Assembly (NCBI GenBank): GCA_035551575.1
Contig: DASZNJ010000206.1
Location: 1 to 9,695 of the forward strand
Source of the DNA: JABFXC01 sp035551575
GTDB lineage: Bacteria > Gemmatimonadota > Gemmatimonadetes > Gemmatimonadales > Gemmatimonadaceae
Direction of reading: 5' to 3'
DNA: 9,695 nucleotides
Part shown: in pieces, positions 1-5,959 of the stretch
How the letters are laid out: each line of letters starts with the position of its first letter
Position numbering within the stretch: the first letter of the stretch is position 1
Made by a program: the position numbers and the translations under genes
The notes under the pieces: model-generated
Seen by the model: only the letters and a program-made list of their open reading frames with translations
Database searches by the model: none
What the model was told of the DNA's origin: nothing

Positions 1-1356
1 GTGCGGGTCGCCGACCTGCGCGAGGAGGGTGCCGACGATCCCGCTCAGCAGGTCGCCGCTGCCGCCGACGGCGAGCGCCGCGTTTCCCGCCCCGCTCACC
101 AGCCGCGAGCCGTCGGGGGCGGTGATCACCGTCGGCGTCCCCTTCGACAGGACCACCGCGCCGGTTACGCGCGCCACCTCGCCGCCGACCTCGAAGCGCC
201 GCACCAGCACCTCGCTCGCCGACGAGCCGGCGAGCCGGCCGAGCTCCGCCGGGTGCGGGGTGAGGATCGCCGGCCGCCTGCCGAGCAGGGTGCCTAACGC
301 CGCGGCCTCGCCCTCGAATGCGCTCAGCGCGTCGGCGTCGAGGACGACCGGGATGGTGTTGCCGGCGAGCATCCGCTCGGCGATCTCCCGCGCCCGCGTG
401 CCGAGCCCGGGGCCGATCACGAGGACGTCGGCCCAGTCGAGCATCGCCTTCGCGCTCGCGTCGTCGGCGGGGAGGTCGAAGGCGCTCGCCTCGGGGAGCG
501 CGGCCTGCACCGGCGCGACGCTCTCCCGCGCGACTCCGGTGCGGATCATCCCGACCCCCGTCCGGAACGCCGCGCGCCCGGCGAGGATCACGGCGCCGGC
601 CATCGCCCGCGAGCCGCCGATGATCGCCACCTTCTTCCGGATCCCCTTGTGCGCATCGGCGGTGAGGGGGCGCACCTCGGCGCGAACGTAGCTCCCGTCA
701 ACGAGCCGCGGGAGCGCCGCCGCGCGCGGCGCGTAGACACCGATGTCGAGCACCTCGATCGCCCCCGCGCATTCGCGGGCGACGAGGAGCCCGCGCTTCA
801 TGCTCCCGAAGGCGAGCGTCAGGTCGGCGGTCACCGCGCCGTCGGCGCTCCCCGAGTTGGCGTCGACGCCGCTCGGGACGTCGAGTGCGACGACGCGGGC
901 GCCACGGGAGCGCGCCGCATTGATCTCCCCGATCGCCTTCGCCACCTCGCCGCGCGGGGCGCCCCGGCTCCCCGTGCCGAGCAGCCCATCGACGACGACG
1001 CCTTCGTCGCCGTGAGGCAGGTCGCCGCGGACGTCGCGGCGGGCGTCATCGCGGGCGGCGATCGCGTCGGGGCTCGTCGGAGTCCCCGCCGCGCAGACGC
1101 GGACGGTGTAGCCGCGCCGCGCCAGTTCGCGGGCGACGATCCAGGCGTCCCCCCCGTTGTTGCCGCTCCCCGCGTAGACGGCGATCCCGCCCCTGCCTGA
1201 CGCGCCGAGGTGGTGGGCGATCCGCTTCGCGGCGACGACCCCGGCGCGGCGCATCAGCTCGCGCGCCGGTGTGCCGGCGGCGATCGCCGCGGCGTCGAGC
1301 GTCGCGCTCTCGGCGGCGCTGGTGACGCGGACGAGCGCGTCGCGGGGCGACTTCAT
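1..1356 (-). CDS. nnr: Bifunctional NAD(P)H-hydrate epimerase / ADP-dependent NAD(P)H-hydrate dehydratase (C-terminus cut by window edge)
   Basis: This is a cytosolic metabolite-repair enzyme. The epimerase domain interconverts the R and S forms of damaged, hydrated NAD(P)H, and the dehydratase domain restores NAD(P)H using ADP. I translated 452 codons with no stop before the left edge; the family is usually about 500 residues, so perhaps 50 are missing. The YjeF-N epimerase domain covers roughly residues 10-215, with AGSGNNGGDAWIVA at 62-75, VDGLLGTG at 122-129 and ALDVPSGVDANSG at 158-170. The dehydratase domain starts near 235 with HKG and IIGGS (245-249), then GPGLG (315-319), LDADAL (339-344), LTPHPAEL (365-372) and GNAALAVGGSGDLLSG (424-439). 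That last motif replaces the more usual GNPGMATGGTGD form. The ATG start overlaps the upstream MEMO-family stop as ATGA, which favours translational coupling; no clear Shine-Dalgarno is visible. One CCTAACG heptamer lies at 293-299. Confidence 0.95.
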   Translation of the reverse strand, partial: MKSPRDALVRVTSAAESATLDAAAIAAGTPARELMRRAGVVAAKRIAHHLGASGRGGIAVYAGSGNNGGDAWIVARELARRGYTVRVCAAGTPTSPDAIAARDDARRDVRGDLPHGDEGVVVDGLLGTGSRGAPRGEVAKAIGEINAARSRGARVVALDVPSGVDANSGSADGAVTADLTLAFGSMKRGLLVARECAGAIEVLDIGVYAPRAAALPRLVDGSYVRAEVRPLTADAHKGIRKKVAIIGGSRAMAGAVILAGRAAFRTGVGMIRTGVARESVAPVQAALPEASAFDLPADDASAKAMLDWADVLVIGPGLGTRAREIAERMLAGNTIPVVLDADALSAFEGEAAALGTLLGRRPAILTPHPAELGRLAGSSASEVLVRRFEVGGEVARVTGAVVLSKGTPTVITAPDGSRLVSGAGNAALAVGGSGDLLSGIVGTLLAQVGDPH

Positions 1357-2189
1357 CGCGTGCCGAGCAGCGCCCCCGCATAGGCGACGACGCGGTGCGT
1401 GTCGCCGTTGACGATCCCCGAATGGCTGTAGGAGACGATCTCCCCCTCGGTCGCGCCGCGGAGGCGCGCGTACTCGCAGGCGGTGGCCGTCGCCGCCACC
1501 CCGCACATCGAGATGCGATGGATGGCGACCTCGCGGAACAGCCCCTCGCCGTCGAGCGCGACGACCTGGTCGAGGGCGAGCGAGTCCTTCGCCTCCGCCT
1601 CGGCCGCGCTCTCGTAGTGCGTCAGGTCGCTGCTCGCGACGACGAGCACGTCGCGGTCGCCGGCTGCCTCGGCGATCGCCGAACCGAGGGTACGGCTCCG
1701 CGCCCAGTCCTTCCAGCCGACGATGATCGGCACGATGGCGACGCGCGGGTTCCGCATCTGGAGGAAGGGGAGCAGCACTTCGATCCCGTGCTCTTCCGAG
1801 TGCGCGACCATGTCCTCGACGAGCAGCGGCGCCGCACGCTCGACGAGCGCGTGGCCCAGCTCGAGGTCGGGCTGCACGTCTCCGAGCGGGGTGCGGTAGG
1901 CGCGGCCGAGGAGGATGCTCCCCCCCTCGAGCGCGGTGCCGCGGCCGGTGTGGTTCGGGGAGAGGATGATCACCGTGTCGGGGACCTGCAGCGCGCCGAA
2001 CACCGCGCCGCCGACATGCCCGCCGTAGAGGAGCGCGGGATGCGGGGCGAGCACCGCCCAGGCGCGGCGCGGGGGAAGCGCCCGGCGCATGTAGGTGCGC
2101 AGGTCGGCGCGCAGCCGCCCGGGAAGCGACGGATAGAAGGTGCCGCCGACGGCGGGGTGCCGCGTCGGGACTGTTCCGCGCTCAGTCAT
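1353..2189 (-). CDS. amrB: MEMO-family protein (AmmeMemoRadiSam system protein B-like)
   Basis: This 278-residue protein is a full-length MEMO-family member, related to nonheme dioxygenase-like folds and human MEMO1. Family landmarks are visible in order: HPAVGGTFYP at 11-20, APHPALLYGG at 48-57, SPNHTG at 77-82, HSEEHGIEVLLPFL at 130-143, SSDLTHY at 186-192 and SMCGVAA at 227-233. His50, His80 and Cys229 match the His/His/Cys triad that binds metal in human MEMO1. The bacterial role is not settled: in many genomes this family sits with AMMECR1 and a radical SAM enzyme, but neither is in this window. The ATG start has no evident Shine-Dalgarno, and a 63-base gap separates it from the preceding gene. 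Its TGA overlaps the nnr start. Family assignment is secure; function is not. Confidence 0.9.
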   Translation of the reverse strand: MTERGTVPTRHPAVGGTFYPSLPGRLRADLRTYMRRALPPRRAWAVLAPHPALLYGGHVGGAVFGALQVPDTVIILSPNHTGRGTALEGGSILLGRAYRTPLGDVQPDLELGHALVERAAPLLVEDMVAHSEEHGIEVLLPFLQMRNPRVAIVPIIVGWKDWARSRTLGSAIAEAAGDRDVLVVASSDLTHYESAAEAEAKDSLALDQVVALDGEGLFREVAIHRISMCGVAATATACEYARLRGATEGEIVSYSHSGIVNGDTHRVVAYAGALLGTR

Positions 2190-2252
2190 CCGTGCAATGT
2201 GGTTCGGGTGCGCGCGCGGTGCAGCGCGCCGGCACGGGCTAGCGGCGTGACG
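2190..2252 (-). promoter_or_regulatory. Gap between Minf_1886 gene and MEMO-family gene
   Basis: This 63-base gap has no gene. It holds a 6-bp GCGCGC inverted repeat with an 8-base loop (2210-2229), with no T run after it. CCGTGCAATGTG (2190-2201) abuts the MEMO-family start codon and matches the motif in the previous gap with one mismatch. No promoter or good Shine-Dalgarno was found. Confidence 0.25.
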
Positions 2253-2639
2253 TCAGGCGCGCTGGACGTGTGACCACGGATACTCGCGCTCGAACGCATC
2301 CTCGAAGTCGAAGACGTCGGCGAAGTCATCCTTCGTGTCGTTGGGCTGGCTGAGGAGCAGCCCCGTGTCGACCAGCGTGAAAACGATATCACCGATGTCC
2401 GACGTGCGAGTGACGCCCCAGTGCTCGAGCACGAGGCGGGCCATCACGCCATAACGGTCGAGGGCCAGGGTCCGGCATCCCTCGGAGAGCTCGCGCCCCG
2501 TGATGTGCCGGCGCTCCGGCAGACGCGTCTGGCAATACTCGAGCGCGCCGAGCACGAAGAGATACGCGTGCTCGTGGAATCTCGGCTCACGGAGCCGGAT
2601 GCGATCCATGATGCCGTCGCGGAACGCAAGCTCTGACAC
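2253..2639 (-). CDS. Minf_1886 family protein of unknown function
   Basis: This is a 128-residue soluble protein with no signal peptide or membrane segment. It resembles the Minf_1886 family, a conserved hypothetical group seen in Planctomycetes, Verrucomicrobia and Gemmatimonadota. Matching features are an aromatic AYLFVLGALEY stretch at 25-35, RHITGRELSEGCR at 44-56, a YGVMARLVLEHWG helix at 63-75, DIGDIVFTLVD at 81-91, and an acidic tail DDFADVFDFEDAFEREY at 104-120. No catalytic or metal-binding signature is evident and the function is unknown. The chosen start is a GTG preceded by a purine-rich stretch (AGAGCAGGG). An internal ATG at residue 11 (2607-2609) is an alternative start that keeps most of the conserved core. 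It lies 89 bases after glyA in the same direction and could be co-transcribed or have its own promoter. Confidence 0.82.
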   Translation of the reverse strand: MSELAFRDGIMDRIRLREPRFHEHAYLFVLGALEYCQTRLPERRHITGRELSEGCRTLALDRYGVMARLVLEHWGVTRTSDIGDIVFTLVDTGLLLSQPNDTKDDFADVFDFEDAFEREYPWSHVQRA

Positions 2640-2728
2640 TGCCCTGCTCTGTTAACGGGTGACCGTGCAACGTGCGACGCGCACAATATCGGGCGCGCCG
2701 CACCGGGCGTCTAGGGGCAAAGCGCGGG
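2640..2728 (-). promoter_or_regulatory. glyA to Minf_1886 intergenic gap with small hairpin
   Basis: This 89-base gap has no gene. It contains a perfect 5-bp inverted repeat with a 3-base loop (GTGCG-ACG-CGCAC, 2672-2684). There is no following run of T in the minus-strand transcript, so an intrinsic terminator is doubtful. It also carries CCGTGCAACGTG at 2663-2674, which recurs with one mismatch in the next gap downstream (2190-2201). No convincing -35/-10 pair was found. Confidence 0.3.
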
Positions 2729-4000
2729 TCAGCTCGCCCGGTAGAGCGGGAACTTCGCGGCCAGTGCCTTGACGTCGGCGTGCACCGCCGCCAGCACGCC
2801 CTCATCGTCGGGCGCGGCGAGGGCGCGGTCGATCAGCGCGGCGATCTGCTGCATTTCGCCGGTCTTCATCCCCCGCGTCGTCACCGCCGGCGTCCCGATC
2901 CGGATCCCGCTGGTCACGAACGGGGACTGCGTCTCCTTGGGGACGGTGTTCTTGTTGACCGTGATTCCCGCCTTGTCGAGCGCCTTCTCGGCGACCTTCC
3001 CCGTTAGGCCCCGGTTGCGGAGGTCGACCAGCATCAGGTGGTTGTCCGTCCCTCCGGAGACGACCTGGAAGTTCTTCGCGGTGAGCGCCGCGGCGAGCGC
3101 CCTTGCGTTGTCGACTATGGACTGGCAGTACTGCCTGAACGCCGGCTGCAGCGCCTCGCGGAAGGAGACCGCCTTCGCCGCGATGACGTGCTCGAGCGGG
3201 CCACCCTGGGTGCCGGGGAAGATCGCCTTGTCGATCGCCTTGGCGTGGGGCTCGCGGCAGAGGATCATCCCCCCGCGCGGACCGCGCAGCGTCTTGTGCG
3301 TCGTGGTCGTCACGATGTCGGCGTGCGGGACGGGCGACGGGTAGAGTCCGCTCGCAACGAGCCCCGCGAAGTGCGCCATGTCCACCATGAACAGAGCGCC
3401 GACCTCCTTCGCCACCGCGGCGAAGCGGGCAAAGTCGATGGTGCGCGAGTACGCGCTGTAGCCGGCGATGATCAACTTCGGCCTGTGCTGCCGCGCCAGC
3501 TGCTCCATCTGCTCGTAGTCGAGGAGCCCGTCGTCCTTCACCCCGTAGGAGACCGCCTTGTACGTCCTGCCGGAGAAGTTCACCGGCGAGCCATGGGTGA
3601 GGTGACCACCGTTGGAGAGATCCATCCCGAGGAAGGTGTCGCCCGGCTCGAGGAAGGCGAAGAAGACCGCGGCGTTCGCCTGCGCGCCGGAGTGCGGCTG
3701 CACGTTCGCGTGCTCGGCGCCGAACAGCTGCTTCGCGCGGTCGATCGCCAGCTGCTCGACGCCGTCGACGAACTCGCAGCCGCCGTAGTAGCGCTTGCCG
3801 GGGTATCCCTCGGCGTACTTGTTGGTCAGCGGCGACCCCATCGCCTCCATCACGGCGGGGGAGACGAAGTTCTCGCTGGCGATGAGCTCGAGCCCTTCGT
3901 TCTGGCGGCCGATCTCCCGGCGGACGAGCGCCGCGATCTCCGGATCACCCTCGGAAAGCGCGCGACCCGGTGGCGTACGGTCCCACTCTGACCACTTCAT
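2729..4000 (-). CDS. glyA: Serine hydroxymethyltransferase
   Basis: This PLP-dependent cytosolic enzyme converts serine and tetrahydrofolate to glycine and 5,10-methylene-tetrahydrofolate, the main entry of one-carbon units. The protein is 423 residues, close to the 417 of E. coli GlyA. Diagnostic features are LIASENFVS at 39-47, KYAEGYPGKRYYGG at 61-74, the QPHSGAQAN loop at 101-109, DLSNGGHLTHG at 127-137, VDMAHFAGL at 206-214 (PLP-contacting Asp207 and His210) and TTTTHKTLRGPRGG at 231-244, where Lys236 is the Schiff-base lysine. A GGAG lies 7 bases before the ATG, within the end of rpiB. The start overlaps the rpiB stop as ATGA. The gene contains the only CGTTAGG heptamer read in the opposite orientation relative to coding (3002-3008). 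No defects were seen. Confidence 0.98.
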   Translation of the reverse strand: MKWSEWDRTPPGRALSEGDPEIAALVRREIGRQNEGLELIASENFVSPAVMEAMGSPLTNKYAEGYPGKRYYGGCEFVDGVEQLAIDRAKQLFGAEHANVQPHSGAQANAAVFFAFLEPGDTFLGMDLSNGGHLTHGSPVNFSGRTYKAVSYGVKDDGLLDYEQMEQLARQHRPKLIIAGYSAYSRTIDFARFAAVAKEVGALFMVDMAHFAGLVASGLYPSPVPHADIVTTTTHKTLRGPRGGMILCREPHAKAIDKAIFPGTQGGPLEHVIAAKAVSFREALQPAFRQYCQSIVDNARALAAALTAKNFQVVSGGTDNHLMLVDLRNRGLTGKVAEKALDKAGITVNKNTVPKETQSPFVTSGIRIGTPAVTTRGMKTGEMQQIAALIDRALAAPDDEGVLAAVHADVKALAAKFPLYRAS

Positions 4001-4473
4001 GCGTGTTCTCCGGTGGTTCCTTCGGGGAGCTCGATCTTCTCGACGCGGCGCTCGTGGCGCCCGCCCTCGAACGGGGTCTCGAGAAAGGTCTTCAGGATCT
4101 CCTCGGCCTCCGGCTCGCTGAGGAAGCGGGCCGGGAGGACGAGGACGTTCGCATCGTTGTGCTGGCGCGCCAGCCTGGCGATCTCCGGCGCCCAGACGAC
4201 CGCCGCCCGGACGTGCGGATAGCGGTTGGCGACGTACGACATGCCGAGCCCCGTCCCGCAGAGGAGGATCCCGCGCTTCGCGTCGCCCTCCGAGATCTCG
4301 TGGGCGAGGGGGTGCGCGTAATCGGGGTAGTCGGTGCTCGCCTCGGAGTTGGTGCCGAGGTCCTGCACGTCGTAGCCCATCTTTTCCAGCAGCTGCTCGA
4401 GCTTCTGCTTCATCTCGTAGCCGGCGTGGTCGGAGGCGATCGGGATCCGCTCGCGCGGCGCGGGGGTCGGCAT
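3997..4473 (-). CDS. rpiB: Ribose-5-phosphate isomerase B
   Basis: This enzyme interconverts ribose 5-phosphate and ribulose 5-phosphate in the non-oxidative pentose phosphate pathway. The 158-residue protein has the RpiB/LacAB fold signatures: IASDHAGYEMK at 12-22 (Asp15 and His16), DYPDYAHPLA at 48-57, and LLCGTGLGMSYVANR at 70-84, where Cys72 corresponds to the active-site cysteine. RQHNDANVLVLPAR lies at 103-116 and EGGRHERRVEKI at 136-147. Length matches the usual 145-160 residues. The first ten residues (MPTPAPRERI) are slightly longer than in E. coli, but the start is fixed by a strong Shine-Dalgarno 5 bases upstream. It follows leucine dehydrogenase by 13 bases and overlaps glyA by 4, so the three form one operon. 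Confidence 0.97.
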   Translation of the reverse strand: MPTPAPRERIPIASDHAGYEMKQKLEQLLEKMGYDVQDLGTNSEASTDYPDYAHPLAHEISEGDAKRGILLCGTGLGMSYVANRYPHVRAAVVWAPEIARLARQHNDANVLVLPARFLSEPEAEEILKTFLETPFEGGRHERRVEKIELPEGTTGEHA

Positions 4474-4478
4474 ATAGT

Positions 4479-4485
4479 ACCTCCT
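4479..4485 (-). promoter_or_regulatory. Strong Shine-Dalgarno of rpiB
   Basis: The minus strand reads AGGAGGT followed by ACTAT and then ATG, an essentially ideal ribosome-binding site with 5-base spacing. It sits immediately after the TAG stop of the leucine dehydrogenase gene and decides the rpiB start. It is the clearest Shine-Dalgarno in the window; most of the other genes have weak ones or depend on overlaps. Confidence 0.9.
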
Positions 4486-4486
4486 G

Positions 4487-5557
4487 CTACTTATTGGGCC
4501 ACTGCGGCCAGGTCTTGACCATCATCCCGACCGAGCGGAGGCGCCGCTCGGCGAGCCGGTCGGCGGCGCGGTAGGTGGGGATCCCGTCCTGCTTCGCGAT
4601 GTCGAAGACGCCAAGGATCGTGTCGTAGATCTCGTCCGCCTTGCGCAGCGAGCGGGTCGAGTCCCAGCCGGCGAGCTCGCTGTAGACGTTGATGACGCCG
4701 CCGGCGTTGGCGACGTAGTCGGGGGCGTAGAGAATCCCCTTCTCCTCGAGGATGTCGCCGTGGCGCTCCTCGAGCAGGACGTTGTTGGCGCCGCCGGAGA
4801 CGACGGCCACCCGCAGCTGGGGAATGGTCCTGTCGTTGATGATCCCCCCTAACGCGCAGGGGGCGAAGATGTCGGCCTTCTGCGAGTAGATCGCGTCGGG
4901 AGCGACCGCGGTCGCCTTCGTCTCGTCGACGATCGTCTTCACCTTCTCCGGGTCGATGTCGGTGACGATCAGCTTCGCGCCCGCGGCATGGAGCTCCTTG
5001 GCGAGGTAGTAGCCGACGTGCCCGCATCCCTGGATGGTGACGGTCTTCCCGGCGAGGTCGTCGGAGCCGAACTTGTGCTGCGCCGATGCCTGGATCGCGC
5101 GGAAGACGCCGTGCGCGGTCACGGGCGAGGGATCGCCCGAACGCCCGGCGAGGCCGGCCACATACTTCGTCTCGTTGAAGACGTAGTCCATGTCGCTCGG
5201 GCTGGTCCCGACGTCCTCGGCGGTGACGTAGCGCCCGCCGAGCGACTCCACGAAGCGGCCGTGCGCGCGGAAGATCATCTCGCGGCTGCGCATCTTGTTG
5301 TCGCCGATGATGACCGACTTTCCGCCGCCGAGGTTGAGCCCGGCGACCGCGTTCTTGTACGTCATCCCGCGCGCGAGGCGAAGCGCGTCGACGATCGCCT
5401 CCTCGTCGCTCGCGTAGTTCCAGAACCGAGTGCCGCCGAGCGCGGGGCCGAGGGTGGTGCTATGGATCGCGATGATCCCGCGGTAACCGGCAGTAGGATC
5501 GCTGCAGAGCACGAGCTGCTCGTGTCCCATCTCGGCGATCCGGTCGAAGAGCTTCAT
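4487..5557 (-). CDS. Leucine dehydrogenase (Glu/Leu/Phe/Val dehydrogenase family)
   Basis: This NAD-dependent enzyme reversibly deaminates leucine, and usually valine and isoleucine, to the branched-chain 2-oxoacid (the role called bcd in Bacillus). The 356-residue protein follows Bacillus leucine dehydrogenase along its whole length. Landmarks include AIHSTTLGPALGGTRFW at 30-46, ARGMTYKNAVAGLNLGGGKS at 62-81 with substrate-binding Lys68 and catalytic Lys80, and TAEDVGTS at 112-119. The Rossmann motif GCGHVG is at 177-182 with an acidic Asp200 ending the second strand (IVTD), which suits NAD. DIFAPCALGGIIND and YAPDYVANAGGVINV follow in the C-terminal half. Leucine is a better guess than phenylalanine because of this close resemblance, but specificity cannot be proven here. 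The ATG has no clear Shine-Dalgarno and faces the repeat-filled gap. It heads the rpiB-glyA operon. Confidence 0.93.
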   Translation of the reverse strand: MKLFDRIAEMGHEQLVLCSDPTAGYRGIIAIHSTTLGPALGGTRFWNYASDEEAIVDALRLARGMTYKNAVAGLNLGGGKSVIIGDNKMRSREMIFRAHGRFVESLGGRYVTAEDVGTSPSDMDYVFNETKYVAGLAGRSGDPSPVTAHGVFRAIQASAQHKFGSDDLAGKTVTIQGCGHVGYYLAKELHAAGAKLIVTDIDPEKVKTIVDETKATAVAPDAIYSQKADIFAPCALGGIINDRTIPQLRVAVVSGGANNVLLEERHGDILEEKGILYAPDYVANAGGVINVYSELAGWDSTRSLRKADEIYDTILGVFDIAKQDGIPTYRAADRLAERRLRSVGMMVKTWPQWPNK

Positions 5558-5578
5558 AAGTGAGGCGAGTCAGGGATT

Positions 5579-5734
5579 GGGAATGGAGGTCTTGGAACGA
5601 CTTGGGAAGTGGAAGTCCCGAAACGACATTGGGAATGGAAGTCCCGAAACGACGGTGGGAATGGAAGTCCCGAAATGACGGTGGGAATGGAAGTCCCGAA
5701 ACGACGGTGGGAATGGAAGTCCCGAAACAGCCGT
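5579..5734 (+). repeat. Left tandem array, six copies of a ~26-base unit
   Basis: The unit begins GGGAATGGAAGTCCCGAAAC and ends with GACGGT. Copies lie at 5579-5603 (diverged), 5604-5630 (27 bases), 5631-5656, 5657-5682, 5683-5708 and 5709-5734. The third and fifth copies are identical and the fourth differs by one base (AAATG instead of AAACG), which suggests recent expansion of the middle copies with older, decayed outer ones. A unit length of 26 is not a multiple of three, which argues against a coding repeat. There are no unique spacers between units, so it is not a CRISPR array. GGGA and TCCC within each unit could pair as a small 4-bp hairpin. Confidence 0.93.
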
Positions 5735-5805
5735 GATTCATGGGAAGGAAAATACCCTGTTGCACGAGCTTCAACGATGCTGCCTTTGCGCCGATCGGCC
5801 GTCTT
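5735..5805. other. Spacer between the two opposed repeat arrays
   Basis: This 71-base segment separates the left and right arrays. It contains an AT-rich run around 5743-5755 (minus strand TATTTT at 5749-5754), a 10-base palindrome GCCGATCGGC at 5790-5799, and TTGCACG at 5760-5766. A minus-strand TTGAAG at 5769-5774 is only 14 bases from TATTTT, too close for a normal promoter. It is nevertheless the most plausible place for a leucine dehydrogenase promoter. Confidence 0.35.
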
Positions 5806-5936
5806 GCCGTTTCGTGAGTGCCACTTCCACGGCCGTTTCGAAACGTCCACTTCCACCGCAGTCTCGAAACTTCCACTTCCCAAGGCCGTTTCGAGACTTC
5901 CACTTCCCAGGGCAGCTTCGAGACTTCCCTTCCCCC
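5806..5936 (-). repeat. Right tandem array, five copies of the same repeat family in inverted orientation
   Basis: Read on the minus strand, these units match the left array. The copy at 5883-5908 reads GGGAAGTGGAAGTCTCGAAA and continues CGGCCT, differing from the left copy at 5604-5630 at only a few positions. Copies lie at about 5806-5830, 5831-5856, 5857-5882, 5883-5908 and 5909-5936. Right-side copies mostly share GTGGAAGT, where most left copies have ATGGAAGT, so each array has been homogenised on its own. One copy contains a 12-base perfect palindrome CGTTTCGAAACG at 5834-5845. Together the arrays form a long imperfect inverted repeat. Confidence 0.88.
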
Positions 5937-5959
5937 CGATGTCATTGCCCGAGTGGCGA

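Larger units (their letters stand above)
5558..5959. other. 402-base intergenic region filled by inverted tandem repeat arrays
   Basis: No credible gene lies in this gap between the acyl-CoA dehydrogenase stop and the leucine dehydrogenase start. About 290 of the 402 bases belong to two repeat arrays, described separately, with a 71-base spacer and short flanks. Several frames on both strands are open here because the repeat unit lacks stop codons, but their translations are only the repeat read in shifting frames. The stretch is visibly less GC-rich than the surrounding genes. Confidence 0.85.

Noticed and set aside
2672..2684. Intrinsic terminator after glyA
   Set aside because: A 5-bp stem is present but there is no T run after it, and such small stems are common in GC-rich sequence.
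5749..5774. Minus-strand promoter TTGAAG / TATTTT for leucine dehydrogenase
   Set aside because: The spacing is 14 bases, too short for a standard sigma-70 promoter, and the sequence match is weak, so it is mentioned only as a possibility in the spacer entry.
5579..5936. CRISPR array
   Set aside because: Units are directly tandem with no unique spacers, the two halves are in opposite orientation, and no cas gene is near.
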